Assembly (NCBI GenBank): GCA_902539745.1
Contig: CACBKA010000002.1
Coordinates: forward strand, 62,001-126,000
Length of the DNA: 64,000 bases
Direction of reading: 5' to 3'
Origin: an uncultured Pelagibacteraceae bacterium
GTDB taxonomy: Bacteria; Pseudomonadota; Alphaproteobacteria; Pelagibacterales; Pelagibacteraceae
Positions within the stretch are counted from its first letter, which is position 1; every line of letters starts with the position of its first letter. A program made the position numbers and the translations under genes. Positions 29,265-39,767 of this stretch are shown in pieces. Under the pieces are notes generated by a model that did no database searches, was not told where the DNA came from, and saw only the letters and a program-made list of their open reading frames with translations.

Positions 29265-30969
29265 ACAAAACAATCAAAGAAGTTTTTATTTTAACGAATA
29301 TAATCAAAATCTAATTACAGAAAAAAAATCTGGGGTTCTAAATATAAGTCATGATAGGATCTATTCGTTATTTTTTATATTTTTATGTTTAATATTTATA
29401 TTTGCTACAAAAATTTTTTTTATTTCTTTAAAAAGTTATGACTCAAAAAGCCAATTTAAAAATCATAATACATATGAGACATCGAGAAATGATATTGTTG
29501 ACAGAGAAGGCCAATATATTGCAAGAAATATTCCTGTTTTTCATGCTGCTATTAAGCCAAGTCTTGTAAAAGATAAAAAAAGATTTTTAATCAAACTTAA
29601 ATTAATTGACCCTAGTCTTGATTATGTAAAAATAAAAAAAAATTTAGACAAAAATAGTTATTTTTATATTAAAAAAAATCTTACCTTAGATGAAAAAAAT
29701 AAACTTTGGTCACTAGGAGAAAAAGGTTTGCTTTTTGAAATGTCTGAAACAAGAATTTATCCGCATAAAAATTTATTTAGTCATGTACTTGGTCAAATTG
29801 ACTCTAACAATAATGGAATATCTGGTGTAGAAAAATACTTTGATAAAGATCTAAAACAAAATAATAGACAGTCAATTCAGTTATCTCTTGATACAAATTT
29901 ACAATATTTAATAAGGGACGAACTTTTTAAATCTATCTCAGTTTTTAGGGCAAAAGGGGCGGCAAGTTTATTGATGGATGTAAATACAGGCGAAATATTA
30001 TCTTTGATTTCTTTACCAGACTATAATCTTAATACGCGTAAAGATATTAAAGACAAAAGCTTTACTAATAAAATAACCAAAGGTGTTTTTGAACTGGGTT
30101 CAATTTTTAAAACGTTTACAATAGCACTAGCTCTTGAGGATAATTCATTTTCTCCCAATACTTTAGTAAAAAATATTCCTGACAAGATTCAATGCTCTAA
30201 ATTTACAATAAAAGAACACGACGAAATGCCAAATACTTTAAGTTTAAAAGAAATTTTAATAAGATCATCTAATATTGGCACAATAAAAGTTGCTAGGAGT
30301 ATTGGTGAAAATAAGCTTAAAAAATTTTTAGAAAACCTTAATTTATTAAATACAATTAATTTTGAATTACATGAGGTTGGCAAACCTTTGAATTTTTTGT
30401 GGAACAAATGTAAATTAGAAACTGTATCTTATGGTCATGGAATAACTACTACCCCGTTACAAGCGGCTTCTGCATATGCTTCAATTTCAAATGGAGGATT
30501 TATCGTAAACCCAACTTTATTATTAAAAAAAGATTTATTAAATGAAAAAATAAGAATTGTCAGTTCCAAAACGAGTAAAAATATAAATAGTATTTTAAGA
30601 GAGGTAGTATCCAACCAAACAGGTACTGCATCATTGGCGGAAGTTGATGGTTATCAAGTAGGAGGGAAGACCGGAACAGCGAATAAAAATATAAACGGCA
30701 AATACACTAACAATAAATTAACGTCTTTTATCTCAGTTTTTCCAACAAACAAACCTAAATATTTATTGTTAGTGTTAATAGACGAACCAAAACCAGCACC
30801 TGATCTCATCTATAATTATAGAGGTAAGAAAATTTCAGGTATAAGCAGGAATGAATCTGGTTGGAATTCGGCTTATGTTGCTGGCAAAATTATAAAAAAA
30901 ATCGGTCCTATTTTAGCCATAAATAAAAACGATTTTTATGACAACCATGTTGTTAAAAAATCTGATTAA
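29239..30969 (+). CDS. ftsI: Septal peptidoglycan transpeptidase FtsI (PBP3)
   Basis: This is a 576-residue class B penicillin-binding protein. A single membrane anchor (about 34-56, YSLFFIFLCLIFIFATKIFF) precedes a dimerisation module (RNDIVDREGQYIARN...AIKPSLV). The transpeptidase domain has S288-I-F-K291, S343-S-N345 and K477-T-G479. FtsI cross-links septal peptidoglycan with FtsW, which is encoded later in this cluster. Its start overlaps ftsL by 26 bp and a second ATG lies two codons on. The 3' end overlaps the murE-murF gene by about 30 bp. Confidence 0.96.
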   Translation: MNMKKTKNKQNNQRSFYFNEYNQNLITEKKSGVLNISHDRIYSLFFIFLCLIFIFATKIFFISLKSYDSKSQFKNHNTYETSRNDIVDREGQYIARNIPVFHAAIKPSLVKDKKRFLIKLKLIDPSLDYVKIKKNLDKNSYFYIKKNLTLDEKNKLWSLGEKGLLFEMSETRIYPHKNLFSHVLGQIDSNNNGISGVEKYFDKDLKQNNRQSIQLSLDTNLQYLIRDELFKSISVFRAKGAASLLMDVNTGEILSLISLPDYNLNTRKDIKDKSFTNKITKGVFELGSIFKTFTIALALEDNSFSPNTLVKNIPDKIQCSKFTIKEHDEMPNTLSLKEILIRSSNIGTIKVARSIGENKLKKFLENLNLLNTINFELHEVGKPLNFLWNKCKLETVSYGHGITTTPLQAASAYASISNGGFIVNPTLLLKKDLLNEKIRIVSSKTSKNINSILREVVSNQTGTASLAEVDGYQVGGKTGTANKNINGKYTNNKLTSFISVFPTNKPKYLLLVLIDEPKPAPDLIYNYRGKKISGISRNESGWNSAYVAGKIIKKIGPILAINKNDFYDNHVVKKSD

Positions 30970-33787
30970 TAACCTTGATCCAAAAGTTGCTAACGAAAGA
31001 GTTAAGGGTATTTCATCTGATAGCCGGAAAGTTAAAAAGGGAGATCTATTTATTTCTATTAAAGGAAATAAATTAGACGGAAATAGTTTTATAAAAGAGG
31101 CTATTTCTAGAGGAGCGAAAGTTGTCGCTTATTCAGGGACAATTAAAAAAAAATATCCAAATACCATTTTAATTAAAGTAACTGATTCAAGAAGTAAACT
31201 TGCTGAAATTTCATCTAAATTTTACCAAAAAAAACCAAAAAATATAGTTGCTGTAACTGGCACAAACGGGAAAACATCTGTATCAGATTTCTTTTATCAA
31301 ATACTTAAACTTTTAAAAAAGCCAGTTGGTATGATTGGTACCCTAGGATTTAAAAAAAATAATAATTTTAGGAAAAGAGAACTTACTACCTCAGATACAA
31401 TTGGTCTCCATAGGGACTTAAACGAAATGAAAAACTCTAAAATAGAAAATGTTATTTTAGAAGCCTCGAGCCATGGTCTTAAACAAAAAAGATTAGATTT
31501 TTTAAATATAAAAACAGGGGTCTTTACAAACTTAAGTCATGACCACTTAGATTATCATAAAGACATGAATGATTATTTTTCTGCAAAGTTAATCTTATTT
31601 AAAAAAATTTTGAAGAAAAGATCTACTATTATAACTGACTCAGAAATAAAACAATATTCTACATTTAAAAATTTAAAAAAAGCAAGAAAATTAAATTTAC
31701 TTAGTATTGGAAATTCAGGAAATACATTTGAAATCTTAAGTCATAATTTCTACAAAGAATATCAGATAATTAAAATTAGGTATAAAAATAAAGTATATAA
31801 TCTTAAAATATACTTAATTGGATCAGTACAAATAAAAAATTTATTAATGGCAATACTGGCTAGTGAAAAATGTGGCATAAAAATACAAAGTATATTTAAA
31901 AAAATACATAAAATAAAAAGTGTAAATGGAAGATTAGAGCAAATAAAAGAATTACCTAATCGATCAAAAATTTTTTTGGATTATGCCCATACACCTGAGG
32001 CTTTAAAAACTGCAATTAATGCTCTTAAAGAACATTACAAAAAAAAAATCACTGTAGTTTTTGGGTGTGGAGGTGAAAGGGATAAATCTAAAAGAAAATT
32101 AATGGGCAAGATAGCTAATCAGTTATGTAATAAAGTTATTATAACAGATGATAATCCAAGAAACGAGAATCCAAAAATAATAAGAGAGCAAATTTTAAGT
32201 GTAATTAAAAAAAATAAATTTAAAGAAATCCCTGGTAGAAAAAAAGCAATAATTTATGCACTAAAAAATTCTGATCCTTATGAAATAATCTTGGTTGCTG
32301 GAAGAGGTCACGAAACTTATCAAGATTTTGGTAAAAGAAAAGTATTTTTAAGTGATAAAAAAATTATTCAAAATTTTAATTCAAAAAAAATTAATAGAAA
32401 AATTAATTATTTTAAAAATAATAGTACCTTAATTAAAAAAATATTGAAAAATAAAAAGAATATTTATTTTGAAGGTGTTTCAATTAATTCAAAAAGTATT
32501 AAAAAAAATAATCTATTTGTTGCAATAAAGGGAAAAAAAAAAGATGGGCATGATTTCTTAAAAGAGGCAATAAAAAAAGGTGCAAATTATAGTATTGTAT
32601 CAAAAAAAGTTAAAAAAAATTACAAACCCCTAAAAGTAAAAAATACACTAAATTTTTTACAAGATTTTTCACAAAAAAAACGTGAAGACTCCTCAGCTAA
32701 ATTTATAGCTGTCACTGGAAGTGCAGGGAAAACATCACTTAAAACTATGCTTGGTGGTTTATTAAACAAATATTCAAAAACTTATTTTTCTCCTCTTTCG
32801 TATAATAATCATTATGGAGTACCTTTAAGTTTATCCAATATTAGTCCCGATCATACTTTTGGAGTTTTTGAAGTAGGTATGAGTAAATTTAATGAAATCT
32901 TTCGACTTTCTTCTCTGGTAAAACCTGACATTGGAATAATAACTAACATTTCAGAAGCACATCTAGAAAATTTTAGAAGTATTTCAGATATAGCTAGAGC
33001 TAAAGGAGAAATAATTTCAAATATCCAAAAAGGTGGAACAATAATACTTAATAGAGATGATTCATTCTTTAATTTTTTTAAACAAGAAGCTATTAAAAAT
33101 AAAATTCAAATTAAGTCATTCGGGTATTCAAAGAAAGCTGATATAAGATTTTTAAAGTCTAAAAAGATCAAAAATAATTTTTATATTGAATTATCTATAA
33201 ATAAAGCAAAAATTTTATTACCTGTTAGAACTATCAATAAGAGTAATATTATGAATATTCTAAGTTGTTTGTCAGTATTAGATTGTCTTGGGTTAAATCA
33301 CGAAAGTATTAAAAATTATTTCAAAAAAAACAAACCATTAAAAGGAAGAGGAAGTATAAAAAAAATCAAAAAATTTGGCAGAAAATTTTTCCTTATCGAT
33401 GAAAGCTATAACGCGAACCCAATATCAATTAAATCAGCTATAGAAAATTTTTCTAATATTAGTAAGAATGGCAAGAAAAAATATTTCTTTTTTGGGGATA
33501 TGATGGAATTGGGAAAAAAATCACATATTTACCATAAAAAAGTAACAAAATTTATTAATAATAGTGATATTGATAAAACATTTGTTTATGGAAAGAGAAG
33601 TTCTGCAGCATTTAAATTTATAAAAAAAAATAAAAGAGGTGAAATTTTAGATAATATTCATAGATTTAATCCTAAAATTTCAAAAATTATAAAAAATGGT
33701 GATTTATTAATGATAAAAGGTTCACATGCAACTAAGTTACATAAAATTTCTGAAAATTATTTGAGAGGAAATAATCATGCTTTATAG
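30938..33787 (+). CDS. Fused MurE-MurF peptidoglycan ligase
   Basis: One uninterrupted 949-codon frame encodes two Mur ligases. The MurE part (about 1-485) has [17 protein letters not shown] loop G108-TNG-K112-[31 protein letters not shown] and D405-N-P-R408, the motif selecting meso-diaminopimelate. The MurF part (about 490-949) has ISINSK-like [22 protein letters not shown] loop G594-SAG-K598-[40 protein letters not shown] and FFGDMMELG. Together they add meso-DAP and then D-Ala-D-Ala to UDP-MurNAc peptides. An ATG three codons in is an alternative start. Both halves keep their motifs and there is no internal stop or restart site obvious at the junction. Confidence 0.93.
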   Translation: MTTMLLKNLINNLDPKVANERVKGISSDSRKVKKGDLFISIKGNKLDGNSFIKEAISRGAKVVAYSGTIKKKYPNTILIKVTDSRSKLAEISSKFYQKKPKNIVAVTGTNGKTSVSDFFYQILKLLKKPVGMIGTLGFKKNNNFRKRELTTSDTIGLHRDLNEMKNSKIENVILEASSHGLKQKRLDFLNIKTGVFTNLSHDHLDYHKDMNDYFSAKLILFKKILKKRSTIITDSEIKQYSTFKNLKKARKLNLLSIGNSGNTFEILSHNFYKEYQIIKIRYKNKVYNLKIYLIGSVQIKNLLMAILASEKCGIKIQSIFKKIHKIKSVNGRLEQIKELPNRSKIFLDYAHTPEALKTAINALKEHYKKKITVVFGCGGERDKSKRKLMGKIANQLCNKVIITDDNPRNENPKIIREQILSVIKKNKFKEIPGRKKAIIYALKNSDPYEIILVAGRGHETYQDFGKRKVFLSDKKIIQNFNSKKINRKINYFKNNSTLIKKILKNKKNIYFEGVSINSKSIKKNNLFVAIKGKKKDGHDFLKEAIKKGANYSIVSKKVKKNYKPLKVKNTLNFLQDFSQKKREDSSAKFIAVTGSAGKTSLKTMLGGLLNKYSKTYFSPLSYNNHYGVPLSLSNISPDHTFGVFEVGMSKFNEIFRLSSLVKPDIGIITNISEAHLENFRSISDIARAKGEIISNIQKGGTIILNRDDSFFNFFKQEAIKNKIQIKSFGYSKKADIRFLKSKKIKNNFYIELSINKAKILLPVRTINKSNIMNILSCLSVLDCLGLNHESIKNYFKKNKPLKGRGSIKKIKKFGRKFFLIDESYNANPISIKSAIENFSNISKNGKKKYFFFGDMMELGKKSHIYHKKVTKFINNSDIDKTFVYGKRSSAAFKFIKKNKRGEILDNIHRFNPKISKIIKNGDLLMIKGSHATKLHKISENYLRGNNHAL

Positions 33788-34862
33788 TTTCCTTACTTCT
33801 CTTATAGAAACCTATTCATTTTTAAATGTATTTAAATATATAACATTTAGAATCGGTTTATCTGTTGTTACATCGTTAACAATTATTTTTTTGGTTGGCA
33901 CACCTCTTATTAACTACTTTGCAAGGAAACAAATTACTGGTCCTATAAGACAAGATGGACCAATTGATCATATAATAAAAAAAAGTGGAACACCTACGAT
34001 GGGTGGTTTAATGATTTTAATCGGTATAGTAGTCAGCACACTTCTATGGGCAGATCTAAATAATATTTATATTTGGATAGTACTTTTTGTTTGTACAAGT
34101 CTAGGACTTTTAGGTTTTTTAGATGATTATTTAAAAATAAAATTTAGGAATTCAACAGGAATTAATGCAAAACTGAAATTTTTATGGCAGTTTATAATAT
34201 CTTTATCAGCAATCATCGCTCTAGTTTATTTTACTGATCATGAAAATATATCAAAACTTTATGTACCTTTTTTTAAAAATTTAATAGTGAATATGGGTTT
34301 ATTTTTTATTCCATTTGGAATTTTTGTAATTATTGGCTCCTCAAATGCAGTTAATTTGACAGACGGTTTAGATGGTTTAGCAACTGTCCCAGTTATGTTA
34401 GTTGCTTTATCTTTTTCTTTAATTTGTTATTTAGTAGGCAATACGATTTTTGCGAATTATCTTCAAATTCAATATATACCTGAGGTTGGAGAGCTGTCAG
34501 TTTTTTGCGGTTCAATAGTTGGCTCATGTTTAGGTTTTCTTTGGTATAACGCTCCACCCGCAAAAATTTTCATGGGCGACACAGGCTCTTTATCTTTGGG
34601 CGGATCTGTAGCATCAGTGGCAATCATCGCGAAACACGAGATTGTCCTTGCCATTATTGGAGGGCTTTTTGTATTAGAAACAGCATCTGTAATTATTCAA
34701 GTTGTCTCTTTTAAACTTACAGGAAAAAGAGTTTTTAAAATGGCACCTATTCATCACCATTTTGAAAAAAAAGGATGGGCAGAGTCTACAGTCGTAATTA
34801 GATTTTGGATAATATCTATTATTCTAGCTTTGATTGGTTTAGCCACTTTGAAATTAAGATAA
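33777..34862 (+). CDS. mraY: Phospho-MurNAc-pentapeptide transferase MraY
   Basis: MraY transfers phospho-MurNAc-pentapeptide to undecaprenyl phosphate, making lipid I in the inner membrane. The 361-residue protein has about 10 membrane segments and the family motifs [34 protein letters not shown] (DDxxK-like acidic site), [28 protein letters not shown] and [13 protein letters not shown] with the conserved HHH. It overlaps the murF end by 11 bp and is directly followed by murD with no gap. Confidence 0.98.
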   Translation: MLYSFLTSLIETYSFLNVFKYITFRIGLSVVTSLTIIFLVGTPLINYFARKQITGPIRQDGPIDHIIKKSGTPTMGGLMILIGIVVSTLLWADLNNIYIWIVLFVCTSLGLLGFLDDYLKIKFRNSTGINAKLKFLWQFIISLSAIIALVYFTDHENISKLYVPFFKNLIVNMGLFFIPFGIFVIIGSSNAVNLTDGLDGLATVPVMLVALSFSLICYLVGNTIFANYLQIQYIPEVGELSVFCGSIVGSCLGFLWYNAPPAKIFMGDTGSLSLGGSVASVAIIAKHEIVLAIIGGLFVLETASVIIQVVSFKLTGKRVFKMAPIHHHFEKKGWAESTVVIRFWIISIILALIGLATLKLR

Positions 34863-36176
34863 ATGATATTTAGTAAAATACTGAAAAATAAAAGTTTTTT
34901 AGTTTATGGTTTGGGTGTGACAGGCATATCTGCTATTAAATTTTTAAAAAGCATTGGAGTAAAAAGTATTTTGATTTGGGATGACAATTCAGAAACAAGA
35001 AAAAAATACAATTTAAAATACAAAGAAAAAAATATAAAAAAAGGATTTTCTGATGTCGACTATATAGTTTTAAGTCCAGGTATTAGTTTATTAAAAAGTA
35101 AAAAAAAAAAATACCTTAAAAGAAATAAAAATAAAATTATTACTGATATTGATCTTTTTTTTCTTACCAACAAAATATTTAAATCAATAGTAGTCACTGG
35201 AACAAACGGTAAATCTACGACTTGTAGCATTATCCATAAAGTTCTATCCAATTCAGGAATTAATTCGGAATTATTAGGAAATATAGGTAAACCGATTTTA
35301 AATTATAATTTAGGTAAAAAAAAGAATATCGTGCTTGTTATAGAGATGTCCTCATTCCAGCTAGAATATTCAAAATATATAAAACCCAATCATGCAATTT
35401 TCATAAATTTTACTAAGGACCATTTAGATTGGCATGGTAATATGAATAATTATTTAAAGTCTAAATTAAAAATTTTTTCTTTGCAAAATAAAAATGATTT
35501 TGCTTATTTACCCCAGGATAAAGATATAATAAAAAGTTTTAAAAAAAATAATTTTAGATCATCTGTTATTTTGAATAAACGTAAAACTTACAATATATTA
35601 AAGAAAAATATTCTTAACCCGTACCTTAGTTCTAAAAGTAATTTAGAGAATCTTTCATTTATTTATGATTTAAAAAATAATTTTAAAATAAGCGATAAAG
35701 AATTTTTCTCAATTCTAAATAAGTTTAAAGGGCTTCCTCATCGTCAAGAAATCTTTCTAAAAAAAAATAATGTCTTTTTTATAAATGACTCTAAAGCAAC
35801 AACTTTCGTATCAACAAAAGCATGTCTAATGAACTATAAAAATATTTTGTGGATTTTGGGTGGTTTAAAAAAAAAAGATGATAATTTTAACATAAATAAG
35901 TTAAAAAAAAATGTTTTAAGCGCGTTTATTATTGGTAAAGAACGATCATTTTTTAAAAGTAAAATTGATAAAAAAATTAAATATTTTGAAACAATTAGCT
36001 TAAAACAAACCATGAAATATATTTTTGATGAATTAAGATATATGACTGATAAAAAAAGTGCTATTCACGTAATTTTAAGCCCAGCAAGCGCATCTTATGA
36101 TCAGTTTAGAAATTTCGAAGAAAGAGGAAATCAATTTAAAAAACTTATAATTTATAATGCAAAAAAATATCTCTGA
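34863..36176 (+). CDS. murD: UDP-MurNAc-L-alanine:D-glutamate ligase MurD
   Basis: MurD adds D-Glu to UDP-MurNAc-L-Ala. The 437-residue chain has an N-terminal Rossmann-like substrate domain (FLVYGLGVTGISAIKFL), ATP loop VTGTNGKSTTCSII (about 109-122), VIEMSSFQLEYS, INFTKDHLDWHGNMNNYLKSK, GLPHRQEIF with the conserved Arg, NDSKATT and a C-terminal ligase domain with ILSPASASYDQFRNFEERGNQFKKL. It starts immediately after the mraY stop and overlaps ftsW by 20 bp. Confidence 0.97.
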   Translation: MIFSKILKNKSFLVYGLGVTGISAIKFLKSIGVKSILIWDDNSETRKKYNLKYKEKNIKKGFSDVDYIVLSPGISLLKSKKKKYLKRNKNKIITDIDLFFLTNKIFKSIVVTGTNGKSTTCSIIHKVLSNSGINSELLGNIGKPILNYNLGKKKNIVLVIEMSSFQLEYSKYIKPNHAIFINFTKDHLDWHGNMNNYLKSKLKIFSLQNKNDFAYLPQDKDIIKSFKKNNFRSSVILNKRKTYNILKKNILNPYLSSKSNLENLSFIYDLKNNFKISDKEFFSILNKFKGLPHRQEIFLKKNNVFFINDSKATTFVSTKACLMNYKNILWILGGLKKKDDNFNINKLKKNVLSAFIIGKERSFFKSKIDKKIKYFETISLKQTMKYIFDELRYMTDKKSAIHVILSPASASYDQFRNFEERGNQFKKLIIYNAKKYL

Positions 36177-37296
36177 AAACATAATAGCAAAAAATTTTAT
36201 TTTAAAAAAATATTGGAGAAATATAGATAAGCAGATATTATTTGGTTTTACTCTATTATTTATACTCGGCGTTTTTTTTTCTTTTTCTTCAACATCAATA
36301 TTAGCTGATGAAAGGTTAAATCGTGAATATTATTCATTTTTTCAAAAACATCTCCTGTATACACTTACATCTTTTTGTCTGATGATTTTTATTTCATCAT
36401 TAAATAATGAGTTCATAAATAACATTATACTCCCTGGTTTTTTAATTTCTTTAATTTTATTAGCAATTGTTCCATTAGTTGGAATTGAGGTAAAAGGAGC
36501 AAAAAGATGGTTAAATTTGTATTTTTTTAATTTTCAGCCAATTGAATTAATAAAACCTTTCTTTATTTTAATTATTGCTAAAATAATAAGCTCGAATAAA
36601 TTTAAAAATTTAAATTTTTCATATTTAGTCTCATTTTTAATTATGTCATTAATAGTTTTTTTTTTGATAATTCAGCCAGATTTAGGTCAATCTGTTCTAC
36701 TTATAGTTACCTGGCTATCGCTTATTTTTGTTTCAGGAATGAACATCTTTTTTATATTTGGTCTTGGTTTAATTGTAGTATTGAGTTTCTTTAGTTTAAT
36801 TTATTTTTCACCAGACAAATTTGATTACATATTAAGTCGTATTTCAACATTCATAGATCCATCGAAAGGAGACGGTTTTCAATCTCAAAAAGCAATTGAT
36901 GCAATTAGACTTGGCGGATTGAAAGGACAAGGTATGGGAGAAGGGGTTTTAAAAGAGTCAGTGCCAGAAGCTCACACAGACTATATTATTGCTGTTATTA
37001 GTGAGGAATTTGGATCCATTATATCAATATTTATAATTTGTATTTTTCTTTATATAGCTTTACGTCTTACCAAAATAATTATCAGCTCAAATAATAACTT
37101 TTATAAATTATCATTAAGTGGACTTGTCTCCTTATTAATTTTTCAAACATTTATTCATATAGGAGTTAATGCAAATCTACTTCCAACAACTGGGATGACT
37201 TTGCCCTTTTTAAGTTATGGTGGCTCTTCTTTAATATCAAGCGGAATAGTTGCAGGTATTATATTAAATTATACATCCTTGGGAGTTAAAAATTAA
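36157..37296 (+). CDS. ftsW: Septal peptidoglycan polymerase FtsW (SEDS family)
   Basis: This is a 379-residue SEDS glycosyltransferase with about 10 membrane segments. Family stretches include GAKRWLNLYFFNFQPIELIKPFFIL, VFFLIIQPDLGQSVLL with the catalytic-region Asp, LSRISTFIDPSKGDGFQSQKAIDAIRLGGLKGQGMGEGVLKESVPEAHTDYIIAVISEEFG and GVNANLLPTTGMTLPFLSYGGSSLISSGIVAGIILN. FtsW polymerises lipid II at the septum with FtsI. ATG 36157 lies inside the end of murD, and murG begins directly after it. Confidence 0.97.
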   Translation: MQKNISENIIAKNFILKKYWRNIDKQILFGFTLLFILGVFFSFSSTSILADERLNREYYSFFQKHLLYTLTSFCLMIFISSLNNEFINNIILPGFLISLILLAIVPLVGIEVKGAKRWLNLYFFNFQPIELIKPFFILIIAKIISSNKFKNLNFSYLVSFLIMSLIVFFLIIQPDLGQSVLLIVTWLSLIFVSGMNIFFIFGLGLIVVLSFFSLIYFSPDKFDYILSRISTFIDPSKGDGFQSQKAIDAIRLGGLKGQGMGEGVLKESVPEAHTDYIIAVISEEFGSIISIFIICIFLYIALRLTKIIISSNNNFYKLSLSGLVSLLIFQTFIHIGVNANLLPTTGMTLPFLSYGGSSLISSGIVAGIILNYTSLGVKN

Positions 37297-38388
37297 ATGA
37301 ATAGCAAAAAAACTGTTGTCATAGCTACTGGAGGCACAGGTGGTCATATATTCCCATCATTAAGTTTAGCAGATTTTTTGTGTAAAGAATACGAGATAGA
37401 AATCTTTACAGATGAAAGAGGAAGTAAATTTTTGAAAAGTGATCAAAAATTTAAAATTAAAAAAATAGCTTCAAGTAGAATTTTCACTAGAAATATTTTT
37501 TCTATTTTAAGTAGTTTCTTTAAATTTTTTATATCACTTGTGTTTTCACTTAAATTATTAATAAAAATTAAACCAAAATTAATTATAGGTATGGGTGGAT
37601 ATTCTTCATTTCCAGTTTGTTTATCAGGATATCTTTTAAAAATACCTATCATCATATATGAAAACAATTTAGTAATTGGACGGGCAAATAAGCTTCTTTT
37701 GCCCTTGTCAAAAAAAATACTAGTCTCAAACGAAAGTATTGAGGGTATTAAAAAAAAATATAAAAATAAAATATTTTTTACTGGTTATTTTATTAGAGAT
37801 AAAATATTCAAAATTATAAAGGAAAAAACTATAATCAATGAAAGAAATTTATCTATTTTAATAATAGGCGGAAGTCAATCAGCTAAAATTTTTGGTGATG
37901 AAATTCCAAAAGTAATCAAAAAATGTCATGATGAGGGTATCTTTTTTAATTTATTTCAACAATGCCTCGACAACCAAAAAAATAATTTACAAAATATTTA
38001 TAAAAATTTAAATATCAATTTTGAATTATTTAGTTTTACAAAAGATTTGTCAGAATTTTATAAAAAAAGCGACCTTGTGATTACTAGGTGTGGTGCATCT
38101 TCAATTGCAGAGCTTGTTAATTTAAAAATACCATTTATAGCAGTCCCTCTTCCATCTTCTATGGACAATCATCAATTAAAAAATGCCCAATATTTTTATG
38201 AACAAGGATACTGCTTTCTATTAGAACAGAAATATTTATCAGAAAAACTATTTGACTTATTACATAATTCTCATAAAGACAGAAATAAATTGAATTTGTT
38301 GAAGAAAAAAATGGAAAACCACTCAGATAAGGATGCTCTTTTCAAAGCAAACAAGTTAATTAATAATATTATTTATGGAAAAAACTAA
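37297..38388 (+). CDS. murG: Lipid II synthase MurG
   Basis: MurG transfers GlcNAc from UDP-GlcNAc to lipid I on the cytoplasmic membrane face. The 363-residue GT28 protein has the N-terminal VIATGGTGGHIFPSLSLA (GGTGGH about 12-17), IIGMGGYSSFPVCL, IYENNLVIGRANKLL, LLIIGGSQSA-like ILIIGGSQSAKIF and the nucleotide-sugar signature VITRCGASSIAELVNLKIPFIAVPLPSSMDNHQLKNA. The next gene, murC, begins 14 bp before its end. Confidence 0.97.
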   Translation: MNSKKTVVIATGGTGGHIFPSLSLADFLCKEYEIEIFTDERGSKFLKSDQKFKIKKIASSRIFTRNIFSILSSFFKFFISLVFSLKLLIKIKPKLIIGMGGYSSFPVCLSGYLLKIPIIIYENNLVIGRANKLLLPLSKKILVSNESIEGIKKKYKNKIFFTGYFIRDKIFKIIKEKTIINERNLSILIIGGSQSAKIFGDEIPKVIKKCHDEGIFFNLFQQCLDNQKNNLQNIYKNLNINFELFSFTKDLSEFYKKSDLVITRCGASSIAELVNLKIPFIAVPLPSSMDNHQLKNAQYFYEQGYCFLLEQKYLSEKLFDLLHNSHKDRNKLNLLKKKMENHSDKDALFKANKLINNIIYGKN

Positions 38389-39766
38389 AATAAGTTATAG
38401 AGAGAAAATTCATTTTATTGGGATAGGCGGAATAGGGATGAGCGGACTTGCTGAGGTAATGAAAGATATGGGTTTTAATGTACAAGGTAGTGATGTTGTA
38501 AATAATAAAAATGTTGAGAGATGTAGAAAAAACGGAATTAAAGTCTTTATTAAACACAACAAAAAAAATATAGGGAATTCAAGTATTATTGTAAAATCAT
38601 CTGCAATAAGTAAAAAGAATCCGGAAATTAAATTTGCAAAGAAAAGAAAAATAAAAATTTTAAAGAGAGCTGAAATGCTGGCGCATGTGGTTGCACTGAA
38701 GAAAAATATTGTTGTAACTGGCTCACATGGAAAAACTACTACAACATCTTTAATTTCAAGGATATTGTATGATGCAAAATTAGATCCTACTATTATAAAT
38801 GGTGGAGTGATCAATTCAATTAAAAGCTCTGCTAGACTTGGTAGAGGTGATTGGGCTGTTTTAGAGGCAGACGAGTCAGATGGAAGTTTTTTAAATTTTC
38901 CAGTAAATTTTTCAGTAGTAACGAATATTGATAAAGAACATATTGACTTTTATAAAAATTTCAAAAATTTAAAAAATTCTTTTTTATATTTTCTAAATAA
39001 AACCCCAGCAATAGGAAAAGCTTTTATATGTATAGATGACCAAGAAATAAAAAAAATTATTCCAAAAATTAAAAATAAAAATTTTTTGACATATGGTTTC
39101 TCAAAAGATGCCAATTTTCAAATATTAAATCCAGTGTATAAAAAACAGTTTTCTTCATTCGATTTAAAAATTTCTACACCTAATTTAAAAAAAACTGTTA
39201 TAAAAAATATCAAACTAAATCTTCAAGGGGCCTATAATATACTTAATTCAGTTAGTGCAGTTGCTCTCTGTCTACACATAGGTATTAGTTTTAAAATAAT
39301 TAGAAATTCACTTTATAAATTTAGTGGTATTCAGAGAAGATTAACTAAAGTTTTTGTAAAAGGCAAAATAGAGTTTTTTGATGACTACGCTCACCACCCA
39401 ACTGAAATTAGATCTGTTCTTGAAAGTGTTAGAATTGCCAATCAAAAAAGAAAAATAATATCAGTTTTTCAACCACATAGATATTCAAGATTAAAATTAT
39501 TAAAAAATGAATTTGCATCTTCATTTAATGATTCTAATGTTGTTATTTTGTGTCCAGTATTTTCAGCTGGTGAAAAAATTGATCAAAAATATGATGATTT
39601 CGATTTTGCTAAATCAATTTCAAAAAACTCAAATGTCCAAGTAATTATGGTTCAAAATGAAAAAGATTTAAAAAGTTTTTTTAAAAAAAATTTATTTGAT
39701 GATGAAATAGTATTATGTATGGGTGCAGGATCAATATCGAAATGGATAAGAGAAATGGAACTTTAA
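38375..39766 (+). CDS. murC: UDP-MurNAc:L-alanine ligase MurC
   Basis: MurC adds the first L-Ala to UDP-MurNAc. The 463-residue protein has HFIGIGGIGMSGLAEVM (13-29), ATP loop VTGSHGKTTTTSLI (about 112-125), LEADESDGSFLNF, VTNIDKEHIDFY, FDDYAHHPTEIRSVLESVR and VFQPHRYSRLK near the end. These are MurC-specific and rule out Mpl and MurD. It overlaps murG by 14 bp and is followed by murB after 1 bp. Confidence 0.97.
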   Translation: MEKTKISYREKIHFIGIGGIGMSGLAEVMKDMGFNVQGSDVVNNKNVERCRKNGIKVFIKHNKKNIGNSSIIVKSSAISKKNPEIKFAKKRKIKILKRAEMLAHVVALKKNIVVTGSHGKTTTTSLISRILYDAKLDPTIINGGVINSIKSSARLGRGDWAVLEADESDGSFLNFPVNFSVVTNIDKEHIDFYKNFKNLKNSFLYFLNKTPAIGKAFICIDDQEIKKIIPKIKNKNFLTYGFSKDANFQILNPVYKKQFSSFDLKISTPNLKKTVIKNIKLNLQGAYNILNSVSAVALCLHIGISFKIIRNSLYKFSGIQRRLTKVFVKGKIEFFDDYAHHPTEIRSVLESVRIANQKRKIISVFQPHRYSRLKLLKNEFASSFNDSNVVILCPVFSAGEKIDQKYDDFDFAKSISKNSNVQVIMVQNEKDLKSFFKKNLFDDEIVLCMGAGSISKWIREMEL

Positions 39767-39767
39767 A

